Source: Eubacteriales bacterium
GTDB taxonomy: Bacteria; Bacillota; Clostridia; Oscillospirales; Acutalibacteraceae
Direction: 5' to 3'
Assembly (NCBI GenBank): GCA_030529125.1
Contig: JAUMXP010000026.1
Location: forward strand, 1 to 13,856
Length of the DNA: 13,856 nt
The notes below the pieces were generated by a model. That model saw nothing but the letters and a program-made list of their open reading frames with translations, made no database searches and was not told where the DNA came from. Below are positions 7,336 through 13,856 of the stretch, piece after piece; position 1 is the first letter of the stretch; each line of letters starts with the position of its first letter. Made by a program: the position numbers and the translations under genes.

Positions 7336-7366
7336 AGCACGGTGACTATTATGTAGTCATCGTGCT
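7336..7366. terminator. Bidirectional terminator between the asparaginase-like gene and ribF
   Basis: AGCACGGTGACTA (7336-7348), a 5-nt loop, then TAGTCATCGTGCT (7354-7366): 13 bp with one G-T pair. T-rich sequence follows on both strands (TTTATTATTT on +, ATTTTTATTT on -). The hairpin includes the ribF stop codon. Confidence 0.85.
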
Positions 7367-8277
7367 TTATTATTTAGATAGTCTGTAATTTCTTCTTTGT
7401 CGCGTTTTATCTGCTCTTTGAGTGACTCAAGATCTGTGAATTTAACTTCTTCACGTATGAACTTCTTGAGTATGGTCTGAACGTTTTTGCCGTATAAATC
7501 ACCGCCGTCAAAATCAAGCAGATGAGTTTCACACAGAACGTCATTACCGCCTACGGTCGGGTGGGTGCCGATGTTGGTTGCACCCTGATATGTTTTGTCA
7601 TCGACTAAAACGTATGATGCATACACTCCGTATTTCGGTATAATAACAGTCTGGTCTAAAGATTGGTTGATAGTCGGAGTCTGTATAGTGTTTCCGATGT
7701 GGTTCCCGCTTACAACTTCTGAACTGATACCAAAATCATAGCCGAGCATAGCGTTGGCACTCTCAACATCACCGTTTGCAATACAGTTGCGAATGCGTGT
7801 TGAAGACACAGGGGTACCATTATATAAAACAGGTTCACACTTGAACGCTTTAATACCATAGTTATTGCACAGCTTTATCATATCATCAGCATCAGCATTA
7901 CCACCTTTGCCAAAATGATAATTAAACCCTGTGACAACACACTTAGCGTTTAATTTGTCGTGTAGGACTTCTTTTACAAACTGCTCTGCGCTCATGTCTT
8001 TTATATCGTTGAAGTCGATATTGTAGACAAGCTGTACACCTAGCTTTTCAAAAAGCTTAAGCTTCTCTTTGTTTGTAGTCAAGAGCGGTTTTTTAGTATT
8101 GCTTATTACGTTTGCAGGGCTGTCTTTAAAGGTCAGGACAGCCATAGGGCAAATGTCTGATGACATTGGCTTTGTTGCTGAAATTACGCTGCGATGGCCT
8201 ATGTGAACTCCATCAAAAAAGCCAAGTGCCACACAGCAGCCATATTCAGTTTTTCTGATAGAATCAAATACCTGCAT
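7357..8277 (-). CDS. ribF: Bifunctional riboflavin kinase / FAD synthetase
   Basis: A 306-residue enzyme that phosphorylates riboflavin to FMN and adenylates FMN to FAD. The N-terminal nucleotidyltransferase domain shows ALGFFDGVHIGHR with HxGH at 25-28 and VSSTRIRN before the linker. The C-terminal flavokinase domain shows PTIN, GVYASYV, NIGTHPTVGG, ETHLLDF and LYGK. The Gly-rich loop before PTIN (GNHIGNTIQT) differs from the usual GRxLGxP form but keeps PTxN. The ATG at 8277 is chosen because AGGAGA lies 5-6 nt upstream; an in-frame ATG at 8316 lies upstream of the predicted promoter and would be untranscribed. There is no truB/rbfA neighbour, its common context. A consensus promoter drives it and no FMN riboswitch is present. 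Confidence 0.94.
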   Translation of the reverse strand: MQVFDSIRKTEYGCCVALGFFDGVHIGHRSVISATKPMSSDICPMAVLTFKDSPANVISNTKKPLLTTNKEKLKLFEKLGVQLVYNIDFNDIKDMSAEQFVKEVLHDKLNAKCVVTGFNYHFGKGGNADADDMIKLCNNYGIKAFKCEPVLYNGTPVSSTRIRNCIANGDVESANAMLGYDFGISSEVVSGNHIGNTIQTPTINQSLDQTVIIPKYGVYASYVLVDDKTYQGATNIGTHPTVGGNDVLCETHLLDFDGGDLYGKNVQTILKKFIREEVKFTDLESLKEQIKRDKEEITDYLNNKAR

Positions 8278-8304
8278 AATATCTCCTGAAAATAATATAC
8301 ATTG

Positions 8305-8333
8305 ATTATAAATCAAAAGAGCTATATTTGCAA
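8305..8333 (-). promoter_or_regulatory. ribF promoter
   Basis: On the minus strand TTGCAA (8333-8328), exactly 17 bp, then a consensus TATAAT (8310-8305), giving a leader of about 20 nt. A weak promoter for the divergent gene (TTGATT 8302-8307, 15 bp, TATATT 8323-8328 on +) overlaps it, so the two may compete. Confidence 0.7.
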
Positions 8334-8346
8334 CAGGGGTGATTCA

Positions 8347-9249
8347 ATGTTCAGTGAAGAATTTGATAAGGCTAAACGAGAAGAAATCGAACACGAGCTT
8401 ATGTGTCGACACAAAAGCGTAAAGCGAAAAGTATATGGCAAAACTGTGCTCAACCGTGAACTTGTTGGATATACTGTTGGTGGTGAAAACGGACTGCTGC
8501 TGTGTGGCACTTTCCACTCAATGGAAAGAATAACCTGTGCTATGTTATACAAGTTTCTTTTTAGCGTGTGTAAAGTATATGAGTCTGATGATAGATTCAG
8601 ACAGCAGCTAAGTAAAACAGGTCTTACGGTTATTCCCACAGTTAATCCTGACGGAGTAGAGATAAGTCTGCATACTGAGAAGTCAGCAGGCATTCTTTGT
8701 AGACATGTAAGAAGGTGTCTTAAACAATCAGGTGAAAAAAGCGAGCGTTGGCAAGCAAATGCTCGCGGAGTAGACATAAATCATAATTTTGATGCAGGCT
8801 TTGATTTGGTTAAAACAAACGAAAAGAAAATGGGTATCACTACCTTTGCGTCGACTCGTTATGGTGGAGAGTACCCTGAGAGCGAAAACGAAACAAAGGC
8901 ACTTTGCAATTTGTGCAGGAAACGTGAGTTTGCTATAGCCGCTGCACTTCATTCGCAAGGGCGCGAGATATACTACGACTACGGTGAGCATACAAGAAAA
9001 GAAAACTATGAAATAGCAAAAGCGATGAGCGCTCTGTCAGGATACAAGGTTTCACAGCCGTCCGGTATAGCAGTAGGCGGAGGATTCAAAGATTGGTTTA
9101 TAGAGCACTTTCATCGACCTGCGTTTACGATTGAGGTGGGCAAAGGGAAGAATCCACTATCTATGACAGTATTTGAAAGTGAATATAAAAAGGTTGAAAA
9201 GATGCTATGGTATCTTATGAGATACACAATAAAAAACAGCGGTGGGTAA
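8347..9249 (+). CDS. M14-family zinc carboxypeptidase, cytosolic
   Basis: A 300-residue metallopeptidase with the M14 zinc site: His57 and Glu60 in HSMER, third ligand His202 in ALHSQG, and the catalytic Glu263 in FTIEVG. Further family residues are NPDG (100-103) and the RGVDINHN segment (140-147) with substrate-binding Arg/Asn. There is no signal peptide, peptidoglycan-binding domain or prodomain, so it probably acts in the cytosol. The segment GGEYPESENET resembles M14 enzymes that cleave gamma-D-Glu-diamino acid peptides, and peptide recycling from the wall is a reasonable guess but not shown. The ATG at 8347 is preferred over an upstream in-frame ATG because AGGGGTG sits 6 nt before it. 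It is divergent from ribF; its stop codon lies in the terminator hairpin of the next gene. Confidence 0.9.
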   Translation: MFSEEFDKAKREEIEHELMCRHKSVKRKVYGKTVLNRELVGYTVGGENGLLLCGTFHSMERITCAMLYKFLFSVCKVYESDDRFRQQLSKTGLTVIPTVNPDGVEISLHTEKSAGILCRHVRRCLKQSGEKSERWQANARGVDINHNFDAGFDLVKTNEKKMGITTFASTRYGGEYPESENETKALCNLCRKREFAIAAALHSQGREIYYDYGEHTRKENYEIAKAMSALSGYKVSQPSGIAVGGGFKDWFIEHFHRPAFTIEVGKGKNPLSMTVFESEYKKVEKMLWYLMRYTIKNSGG

Positions 9250-9264
9250 GCACTCACCGCTGTT
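9231..9264 (-). terminator. Intrinsic terminator of the symporter gene
   Basis: AACAGCGGTGGG (9235-9246) pairs with CTCACCGCTGTT (9253-9264): 12 bp with one G-T pair and a 6-nt loop. On the minus strand it ends in a T-run (9236-9231), so it stops transcription of the symporter. On the + strand no T-run follows, although the hairpin lies at the end of the M14 gene. Confidence 0.85.
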
Positions 9265-9273
9265 GTATGTATG

Positions 9274-10827
9274 TTAGTCGTCGTATGCCATTACTTCTTT
9301 TGTGATGTCCTCATGTGCAGAAAGCATAGGCTTAATGTCCTTGTTTTTTATCTTTCTATCAGTGTAGTTTTTAGTGATTTTTATTACAAGTCCTGAAAGT
9401 GAAAGTACACCAATGAGGTTAGGGATCATCATCAGAGCGTTGAAGGTATCTGAAATATCCCACGCGATAGATGAGGTCATCAGTGCGCCTGACATAATCA
9501 TAAGCACGAAGAATACCTTGTATGCTATCGATGCTTTAGCGCCAAAGAGGAACTCAAATGCCTTTGTTCCGTAATGTGACCAACCAAGAACGGTTGTAAA
9601 CGCAAACAGGAAGATAGCAATAGCGATAAACATTGAACCAATATTCACACCATTGAAGGTGAATACGGTATCAAACGCAGACGCAACTAATGTAGCGTCA
9701 GTAGCAGATTTATCTACGATAGTACCTGTATTGATGTCGAATACACCAGATGTGAGGACAACTAAAGCTGTCATAGTACAAACAACTATAGTGTCAATAA
9801 ACACCTCGAAGATACCCCACATACCCTGTCTTACAGGTTCTTTAATTTTGCCATTTGCATGAACCATAACAGACGAGCCTAAGCCTGCTTCGTTTGAGAA
9901 CACTCCTCGCTTGAAGCCTATGGTTACTACTTCCTTTATCAAGTAACCCAGAGTACCACCGGCTGCAGCAATAGGTGAAAATGCAGTTTTGAAGATAGAT
10001 GCAAATGCTGGTCCTATAGCGGTATAGTTTATGCCAATTATAGTGAGTGATCCTATAACGTAGAGGACAACCATGAATGGAACGATTTTTTCAGCGACAG
10101 CACCGATACGTTTAACACCGCCTAAAACGATGATAGCTGTCAGCACCATTATAACAACGCCGATAATAAGTGAGTACAGAGTGATAGCATTTTCGCCTTC
10201 ACCGTAAAGAACGTGGCTTGACAGAGCTTCAATATCAAACGCTGATTCAATATTCGCAACAATCTTGTTAACCTGACCCATGTTGCCTATACCAAAAGAT
10301 GCTAAAAGCGCGAATACAGCAAACATCACAGCTAATATTTTACCTATCCATTTGCAGCCTTTTATTTTACCCAGACCATCTCTGAGATAGTACATAGCAC
10401 CGCCAGACCACTCGCCGTTTGCATTCTTGCGTCTGTAGTAAATACCTAGTACATTTTCAGAGAAGCTGGTCATCATACCAAAGATAGCGGCAATCCACAT
10501 CCAGAAAATCGCACCTGCGCCACCTGTTACGATAGCAGTAGCAACACCCGCAATATTACCTACGCCGACAGTAGCGGCAAGTGCAGTACACATAGACTGG
10601 AACTGAGAGATAGACTTATCTTTCTTATCTGTGTGACCTGATACACTCTTCTTAAAAACACTGCCTAAAGTACATTTAATCCAGTGCTTTATATGAGATA
10701 TCTGGAAAAACTTTGTCAGTATAGTCATGAATATACCGGTGCCTACAAGAAGAAAAACACCAAAACTGCCGACATATTCATTGACGACATTGTTTACCTC
10801 GGCGATTCTATCCAAGAAACTGCCCAT
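9274..10827 (-). CDS. Sodium:alanine/glycine symporter (AgcS family)
   Basis: A 517-residue integral membrane transporter, about the usual family length, with roughly 10-11 hydrophobic segments. Family signatures are visible: GVGNIAGVATAIVTGGAGA, FWMWIAAIFGM followed by SENVLG, YYLRDGLG, the conserved GGVKRIGAVAEKIVPF, and KRGVFSNEAGLGSS (about residues 303-316). It imports a small neutral amino acid with Na+. The glycine riboswitch upstream argues that glycine is a physiological substrate. AAAGGGG lies 7 nt before the ATG. The charged C-terminal tail (KITKNYTDRKIKNKDIK) is cytoplasmic. The gene is monocistronic, with promoter at 11136-11164, riboswitch at 10928-11100 and its own terminator at 9231-9264. 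Confidence 0.94.
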   Translation of the reverse strand: MGSFLDRIAEVNNVVNEYVGSFGVFLLVGTGIFMTILTKFFQISHIKHWIKCTLGSVFKKSVSGHTDKKDKSISQFQSMCTALAATVGVGNIAGVATAIVTGGAGAIFWMWIAAIFGMMTSFSENVLGIYYRRKNANGEWSGGAMYYLRDGLGKIKGCKWIGKILAVMFAVFALLASFGIGNMGQVNKIVANIESAFDIEALSSHVLYGEGENAITLYSLIIGVVIMVLTAIIVLGGVKRIGAVAEKIVPFMVVLYVIGSLTIIGINYTAIGPAFASIFKTAFSPIAAAGGTLGYLIKEVVTIGFKRGVFSNEAGLGSSVMVHANGKIKEPVRQGMWGIFEVFIDTIVVCTMTALVVLTSGVFDINTGTIVDKSATDATLVASAFDTVFTFNGVNIGSMFIAIAIFLFAFTTVLGWSHYGTKAFEFLFGAKASIAYKVFFVLMIMSGALMTSSIAWDISDTFNALMMIPNLIGVLSLSGLVIKITKNYTDRKIKNKDIKPMLSAHEDITKEVMAYDD

Positions 10828-10860
10828 ATTTGTACCCCTTTCATTCTGAACTACTTAACT

Positions 10861-10895
10861 AAAAAAAGAAAAAGAGCATTGCAAACGCAACACTC
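10861..10895 (-). terminator. Leader terminator of the glycine riboswitch expression platform
   Basis: On the minus strand GAGTGTTGC (10895-10887) pairs with GCAATGCTC (10882-10874): 9 bp including two G-U pairs, with a 4-nt loop, followed by T5-C-T7 (10873-10861). It lies between the riboswitch and the symporter start codon, so premature termination is the likely regulatory step. Confidence 0.8.
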
Positions 10896-10916
10896 ATAAA
10901 AAGTCAAATACTGCTA

Positions 10917-10932
10917 CTGCTAAGTAGAGCAG
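10917..10932 (-). promoter_or_regulatory. Hairpin competing with P1 of the second glycine aptamer
   Basis: On the minus strand CTGCT (10932-10928), the 3' strand of the aptamer 2 P1 helix, can instead pair with AGCAG (10921-10917) across a 6-nt loop. This gives a mutually exclusive choice between aptamer closure and this hairpin just before the terminator. Whether glycine switches the gene on or off cannot be decided from this. Confidence 0.45.
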
Positions 10933-11100
10933 AAATCCGTCCTTTTGCCTGAGAGATTAGGCGTTGCGCCTTTGCACCTTCGGCATCCTGTTTGTTACGC
11001 AGAACTTCTCCGGAAAACCCGTCCGCTGACAGTCTACTATCTTGCGATAACCTGAGAGTGTTACTCCTTCGGGAAGGGTTGCCCCTAATTTCCTGTCAGT
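10928..11100 (-). ncRNA. Tandem glycine riboswitch upstream of the symporter gene
   Basis: Two aptamer modules with the diagnostic conserved cores. Aptamer 2 (minus strand, about 11027-10928) is canonical: P1 AGCGGA/TCTGCT, CCGGAGAA, GCCGAAGGTGCAA, then CTCTCAGGCAAAAGGAC. Aptamer 1 (about 11100-11026) has P1 CTGACAG/CTGTCAG, CCCGAAGGAGTAA and CTCTCAGG, but lacks the GGAGAG strand and replaces the AAAAGGAC segment with a small TATC-GCAA-GATA hairpin. Glycine aptamers in front of AgcS-type symporters are known in Firmicutes. A terminator hairpin follows. Confidence 0.9.
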
Positions 11101-11135
11101 TTCAATCGGTAAGTAGTTATTTTATTAATATCTAT

Positions 11136-11164
11136 AATATACCTCTATATGACATAAAAATCAA
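11136..11164 (-). promoter_or_regulatory. Promoter of the riboswitch-symporter transcript
   Basis: On the minus strand TTGATT (11164-11159), 17 bp, TATATT (11141-11136). The transcript would start near 11129, about 30 nt before aptamer 1. The stretch 11165-11250 between this and the next promoter is AT-rich and I see nothing else in it. Confidence 0.5.
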
Positions 11165-11250
11165 GTGAATGTAGCTTTTATTCTATACTTATTCATTAAT
11201 TTTTGAAAATAGCATGAGTTTTATATGTTATTCTTGTAAAAAGTGAATAT

Positions 11251-11278
11251 TTGAATTATTTCCAGTATGTGATATAAT
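11251..11278 (+). promoter_or_regulatory. Promoter of the unknown membrane protein gene
   Basis: TTGAAT (11251-11256), 16 bp, consensus TATAAT (11273-11278) preceded by TGA, giving an extended -10 element. The predicted leader is about 20 nt. Confidence 0.7.
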
Positions 11279-11305
11279 AGTAATTTAGAGGGGACGGTGT
11301 ATTTT

Positions 11306-12052
11306 ATGGGTAAAAATTCTCCAATTGCGGATTTTAAATCAAAATGCTCTACAATCAATCGTTTTATCAGAACTAAAAATGGCAGAAATATGTTTCTGAT
11401 TTCTATTGCCGTTGTTGTTGTGCTGTTTTTTGCACCATTGTTTTATGGTTCGGTAGGTTCGATATTTATTGGTTGTATAGCTGCTCCTATGACTATTATG
11501 GTATGGCGAAAATACGATAACAGACACGCTATTGTACCTGCTGTGTGCATGTGTGTACCGATGATACTTGATATGCTGTTCTACTGGGACCTTTACGTAT
11601 CAGTGTGTATGCTTGTAAGTATTGTTGGTGTAATTACAGTAGCTGCGCATCCTAAGTTTAATTTCATGAGAAAAACTGACGATTTGCTTTATGCGTATCT
11701 TATGGCAGGTGGTGTATGTGTATGCATTGTAGTACTCGCATCGCTGCTCATGTTGCTTGTTAATATTGCTTGGTGGTTGTTGTGCTTGTTCCTGTTCTTT
11801 GGAATTGTAGCTGTATTCTTCATCATAGTTATGTCTTCTGCGGCATATACTGCTACTGACGCTAAGCGTCAGGCAAGAAAGAAACAGTACCAGAGAGAAC
11901 ACAGAGATTATGATAAATATGACTTCGACCTTTTTGCTAAAGACATCGGCATCAAGAACGAGGTTAATCAGAACGCAAAATATAGAGCAGAACACACTCG
12001 CAGACCAAGACAAAATAGTGAAGACCAGATGTTCTATGATATTGAAGACTAA
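11306..12052 (+). CDS. Unknown polytopic membrane protein with a charged cytoplasmic tail
   Basis: I do not recognise this 248-residue protein. It has a basic N-terminus (1-28), about six hydrophobic segments (near 29-47, 50-67, 75-93, 96-114, 131-153 and 155-178), and a highly charged tail (185-248) rich in Arg, Lys, Asp, Glu, Gln and Asn. The tail begins AKRQARKKQYQREHRDYDKYDF and is likely cytoplasmic and partly helical. Cys is frequent in the membrane part. The ATG at 11306 is preferred; GTG at 11297 is in frame but lies only 3 nt after the AGGGG motif. It has an extended -10 promoter and a strong shared terminator, so it is a single-gene unit. No enzyme or transporter motif was found. 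Confidence 0.8.
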   Translation: MGKNSPIADFKSKCSTINRFIRTKNGRNMFLISIAVVVVLFFAPLFYGSVGSIFIGCIAAPMTIMVWRKYDNRHAIVPAVCMCVPMILDMLFYWDLYVSVCMLVSIVGVITVAAHPKFNFMRKTDDLLYAYLMAGGVCVCIVVLASLLMLLVNIAWWLLCLFLFFGIVAVFFIIVMSSAAYTATDAKRQARKKQYQREHRDYDKYDFDLFAKDIGIKNEVNQNAKYRAEHTRRPRQNSEDQMFYDIED

Positions 12053-12064
12053 TATGTAAAAAAG

Positions 12065-12086
12065 AGGCGGTACCTAGGTACCGCCT
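12065..12086. terminator. Bidirectional terminator between the membrane protein and the winged-helix regulator
   Basis: A perfect 22-bp palindrome, AGGCGGTACC-TA-GGTACCGCCT. Downstream sequence is TTTTATATT on the + strand and CTTTTTTAC on the minus strand, so it can stop both convergent genes. Confidence 0.85.
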
Positions 12087-12093
12087 TTTATAT

Positions 12094-13185
12094 TCAACTG
12101 AAAAGTCGCTTGCATAAATCAAAATACTTTTCTATCTGTTCTTTATTTAAGTAGTAGTAACGTCTGCCTGCTGTATATTCATAGTCAACTAAGTCAGCAT
12201 CCTGAAAACGCTTGTTAATCATTCTCAGCTTTGCAGGTGCTATGTTGATTTCGCGTGATAACTCAAGCAGATAGTACGGACGCTTAGTGTAGCACATAAG
12301 AATCTTAAGGCTGTCTTGATCTCCTAAAATTGAGAGGAAGTTTTCGACAGAGCGCTCCTCGTTTTTAGCGGCAAAATATTCATCGCACAAAAAGCCGTTT
12401 AGCAGGAACACAGAGCCGTCATCGTACTCTTTGCAGAAGTAGCTGACAGTGAACATATAGCTTATGTAAAGCTCTACGTGTTCGTTTTGCTGTATAGCGT
12501 CGGAGATGTCGTCGAATTTAAGAATATGACAGAAATAGTCGTAGTCAATCTCCATCAGGTTAGCGTAGCGCTTCTGCTGTTTCTTAGACTGTTCGATCGC
12601 GGTGTTTTCGTAACGCTTGAATACCGTATACATACTACTGATGATGTGTTTAATACGCATCTTTGTTTCGTGTGGATAGTTGTATAGGGTTAAGATTTTG
12701 TTTTTAATATCTTTGTCGAGTTCAGGGATGTTCTCGATATACTTTTTCATTCGCTCAAGGTCGTTACCCGGCCAGTCTTCGCAGTTTGACTGTGAGTATT
12801 CGTTGATAAAACATCCGCCTATATAGTCGAATAAATCTTCGATAGGGTAGCTGTCATATTTCTTCATCAGAGCATCAAAAGTATTTATGTTCTGGTAATC
12901 AAAAAAAAATGCTTTCAGCACACCCTGAAGTATATTGGAAAATGAAAAAGCAGCGATTTCCTCTTTTACAAACGGACTGAGTTCTTTATCAAAGGTGCTC
13001 ATAATCTCGTTAAACAAAGGTTGCTTTGAACACAGTTTATTGATTTTTGGGTCGTTCTGGTTCAGACCATAGCTTGAGTTGAGATAATTAACAAAAGCAC
13101 CGCAGAATTCGAATAGAGGTCTGTTAACAAACTTAAGCCTCTTTTTCAATTCAAAATAATCAACTCTGTTTTTGAAATTACCCAT
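12094..13185 (-). CDS. Winged-helix DNA-binding regulator with a long unknown N-terminal region
   Basis: A 363-residue soluble protein. The last 80 residues (about 283-363) read as an ArsR-like winged helix: helix with ILGDQDSLKILMCYTKRP, the turn YLLELSREINIAPAKLRMINKRFQDADLV where the recognition helix would lie, and a wing with YEYTAGRRYYYL. The N-terminal 280 residues are mostly helical and charged, with aromatic residues throughout and no motif I know; they could be a sensor or dimerisation domain. The ATG at 13185 has GAGGTGA 6 nt upstream, better than an in-frame ATG at 13227, which lies upstream of the predicted transcription start. The promoter contains a perfect palindrome, suggesting autoregulation, and a divergent gene begins 156 bp away. 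Targets and ligand are unknown. Confidence 0.82.
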   Translation of the reverse strand: MGNFKNRVDYFELKKRLKFVNRPLFEFCGAFVNYLNSSYGLNQNDPKINKLCSKQPLFNEIMSTFDKELSPFVKEEIAAFSFSNILQGVLKAFFFDYQNINTFDALMKKYDSYPIEDLFDYIGGCFINEYSQSNCEDWPGNDLERMKKYIENIPELDKDIKNKILTLYNYPHETKMRIKHIISSMYTVFKRYENTAIEQSKKQQKRYANLMEIDYDYFCHILKFDDISDAIQQNEHVELYISYMFTVSYFCKEYDDGSVFLLNGFLCDEYFAAKNEERSVENFLSILGDQDSLKILMCYTKRPYYLLELSREINIAPAKLRMINKRFQDADLVDYEYTAGRRYYYLNKEQIEKYFDLCKRLFS

Positions 13186-13210
13186 CAAGGTCACCTCACT
13201 ATCTAATTGA

Positions 13211-13258
13211 ATAATATCAAAGCTCACTGAGCTTTGTCAACACAGGTGAGCTACTTTG
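13211..13258 (-). promoter_or_regulatory. Promoter of the winged-helix gene with palindromic operator
   Basis: On the minus strand a consensus TTGACA (13240-13235), an 18-bp spacer, then TATTAT (13216-13211). The spacer is filled by CAAAGCTCA-C-TGAGCTTTG on the + strand (13218-13236), a perfect 9+1+9 palindrome. A partial second copy, TGAGCT-AC-TTTG (13247-13258), lies just upstream, towards the divergent gene. Repression by a dimeric regulator, most simply the product of this gene, is inferred. Confidence 0.65.
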
Positions 13259-13276
13259 ACAAGTTAATAACACTGA

Positions 13277-13306
13277 TTAGACTTTTTTTATTTTTTGTGA
13301 TATGAT
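13277..13306 (+). promoter_or_regulatory. Promoter of the incomplete acidic membrane protein gene
   Basis: TTAGAC (13277-13282), 18 bp, TATGAT (13301-13306) preceded by TGA, an extended -10 element. It lies 19 bp from the partial operator copy at 13247-13258. Confidence 0.5.
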
Positions 13307-13341
13307 AACTTACAATAAAGCATGTTTTACGGAGGTAAACT

Positions 13342-13856
13342 ATGTCTGATAATAATAGAAAATATGATTTTGATAACTTTGATGATTCAATGATAAGAGA
13401 TAGACGCAGCGATGATGCACGCTACTATGACGGCTATTCTGACAATTACGATGTAGACGAAAATGCATCAAACCTCTCATCAGAAGAAGTGAAAACAAAA
13501 GATGAATATGATGACGGTTTTTACTCTAACGCTGACAGCTTTGAACAACCTGATGAAGAGGAAAAGACCAGAGTGTTCGAGCCGATTAAGGATTACGACA
13601 CCTCATATAGCGATAGAAACAGAAAAGCTAGTAAATCCGATAAAGATGAGCTTAAAAAGAAGAACAACATAATTATTGCGCTTGTTATTACTCTTGTTTT
13701 AGTGGTTTGTGTTTTCTTCTGCATTATTGCATTTAGCTCATGTGATAGTGATAATGAAAACGATACGCTAGAGTCTAGCATAGCTACTGAATCTACTACT
13801 GCTTCTGAAACTCAGACTCAGACTGATGCGCCGACAGATGCTCCAACACAGACGCC
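13342..13856 (+). CDS. Acidic single-pass membrane protein, 3' end outside the window
   Basis: The open frame starts at an ATG 6 nt after GGAGG (13331-13335) and runs without a stop to the window edge, giving 171 residues of an incomplete protein. Residues 1-108 are very hydrophilic, rich in Asp, Tyr, Asn and Ser, with repeated D-Y/D-D patterns and likely disordered. A basic stop-transfer cluster (KDELKKK, 101-107) precedes one membrane segment (about 109-132). After it comes a Ser/Thr-rich stretch ending in a TDAPTDAPTQ-type linker that would lie outside the cell. This layout (cytoplasmic disordered head, one span, Thr/Pro linker) usually leads to an extracellular domain, which is not visible here. 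It is divergent from the winged-helix regulator and may share its operator region. Confidence 0.8.
   Translation, partial: MSDNNRKYDFDNFDDSMIRDRRSDDARYYDGYSDNYDVDENASNLSSEEVKTKDEYDDGFYSNADSFEQPDEEEKTRVFEPIKDYDTSYSDRNRKASKSDKDELKKKNNIIIALVITLVLVVCVFFCIIAFSSCDSDNENDTLESSIATESTTASETQTQTDAPTDAPTQT

Noticed and set aside
8278..8316. Longer ribF start with an extra 13 residues
   Set aside because: The upstream ATG lies upstream of the predicted transcription start, and the ATG at 8277 has a good ribosome binding site.
8278..8346. FMN riboswitch upstream of ribF
   Set aside because: The region is only 69 bp, with a promoter giving a leader of about 20 nt and none of the conserved FMN aptamer sequence.
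8322..8777. 151-codon open frame on the minus strand inside the M14 peptidase gene
   Set aside because: It lies wholly opposite a gene with intact catalytic motifs, has Ser/Leu-rich shadow composition and no family resemblance.
11600..12013. 137-codon open frame on the minus strand opposite the membrane protein
   Set aside because: Composition is that of an antisense shadow (Ser, Tyr, Asn, His runs); the + frame has promoter, ribosome binding site and coherent membrane segments.
13593..13781. 62-codon open frame on the minus strand near the window end
   Set aside because: It is opposite the acidic membrane protein frame, which has the ribosome binding site and promoter; the Ser/Leu runs are a shadow effect.
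1..13856. CRISPR array, tRNA, rRNA, insertion sequence or prophage
   Set aside because: No regular spaced repeats, tRNA cloverleaf, transposase or phage-type protein was seen on either strand.

Overview
The window looks like chromosome from a low-GC, anaerobic, gut-type Firmicute, probably Oscillospiraceae/Ruminococcus-like. The basis is AT-rich intergenic DNA, strong AGGAGG-type ribosome binding sites, a tandem glycine riboswitch in front of an AgcS-type symporter, and the gene trio VTC domain / DUF4956 / Cthe_2159-like lipoprotein, which is common in that group. The organism call is inference; no rRNA or other marker gene is present. I see no tRNA, CRISPR array, insertion sequence or phage gene.

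Layout. (1) 19-5272, all on the minus strand, is a two-part regulatory and surface module. An OmpR-family response regulator and its histidine kinase overlap by 8 bp. They are followed by a VTC-domain (polyphosphate-polymerase-like) protein, a DUF4956 membrane protein and a secreted beta-helix lipoprotein, spaced 4 and 15 bp apart. A near-identical 20-bp direct-repeat box (18/20) lies before both the regulator gene and the VTC gene, so the two-component system probably controls itself and the trio. An 11-bp hairpin buries the VTC ribosome binding site in any read-through transcript. (2) 5415-6125, minus, is a lone short sugar-phosphate transferase with its own promoter and terminator. (3) 6339-7331, plus, is an asparaginase-like gene, converging on ribF (7357-8277, minus) across a shared bidirectional terminator. 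(4) 8347-9249, plus, is a cytosolic M14 zinc carboxypeptidase, divergent from ribF. (5) 9274-10827, minus, is an AgcS sodium:alanine/glycine symporter preceded by a tandem glycine riboswitch whose second aptamer is canonical and whose first is degenerate, then a transcription terminator. (6) 11306-12052, plus, is an unknown polytopic membrane protein. It converges on a winged-helix regulator (12094-13185, minus) whose promoter carries a perfect 19-bp palindrome between its -35 and -10 elements. (7) 13342 to the window end, plus, is an incomplete gene for an acidic single-pass membrane protein, divergent from that regulator.

The most interesting unit is module 1: a signal-transduction pair apparently wired to a polyphosphate-polymerase-like enzyme, a membrane protein and a cell-surface beta-helix binding protein. 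These families are known to co-occur, but I know of no settled function for the set.
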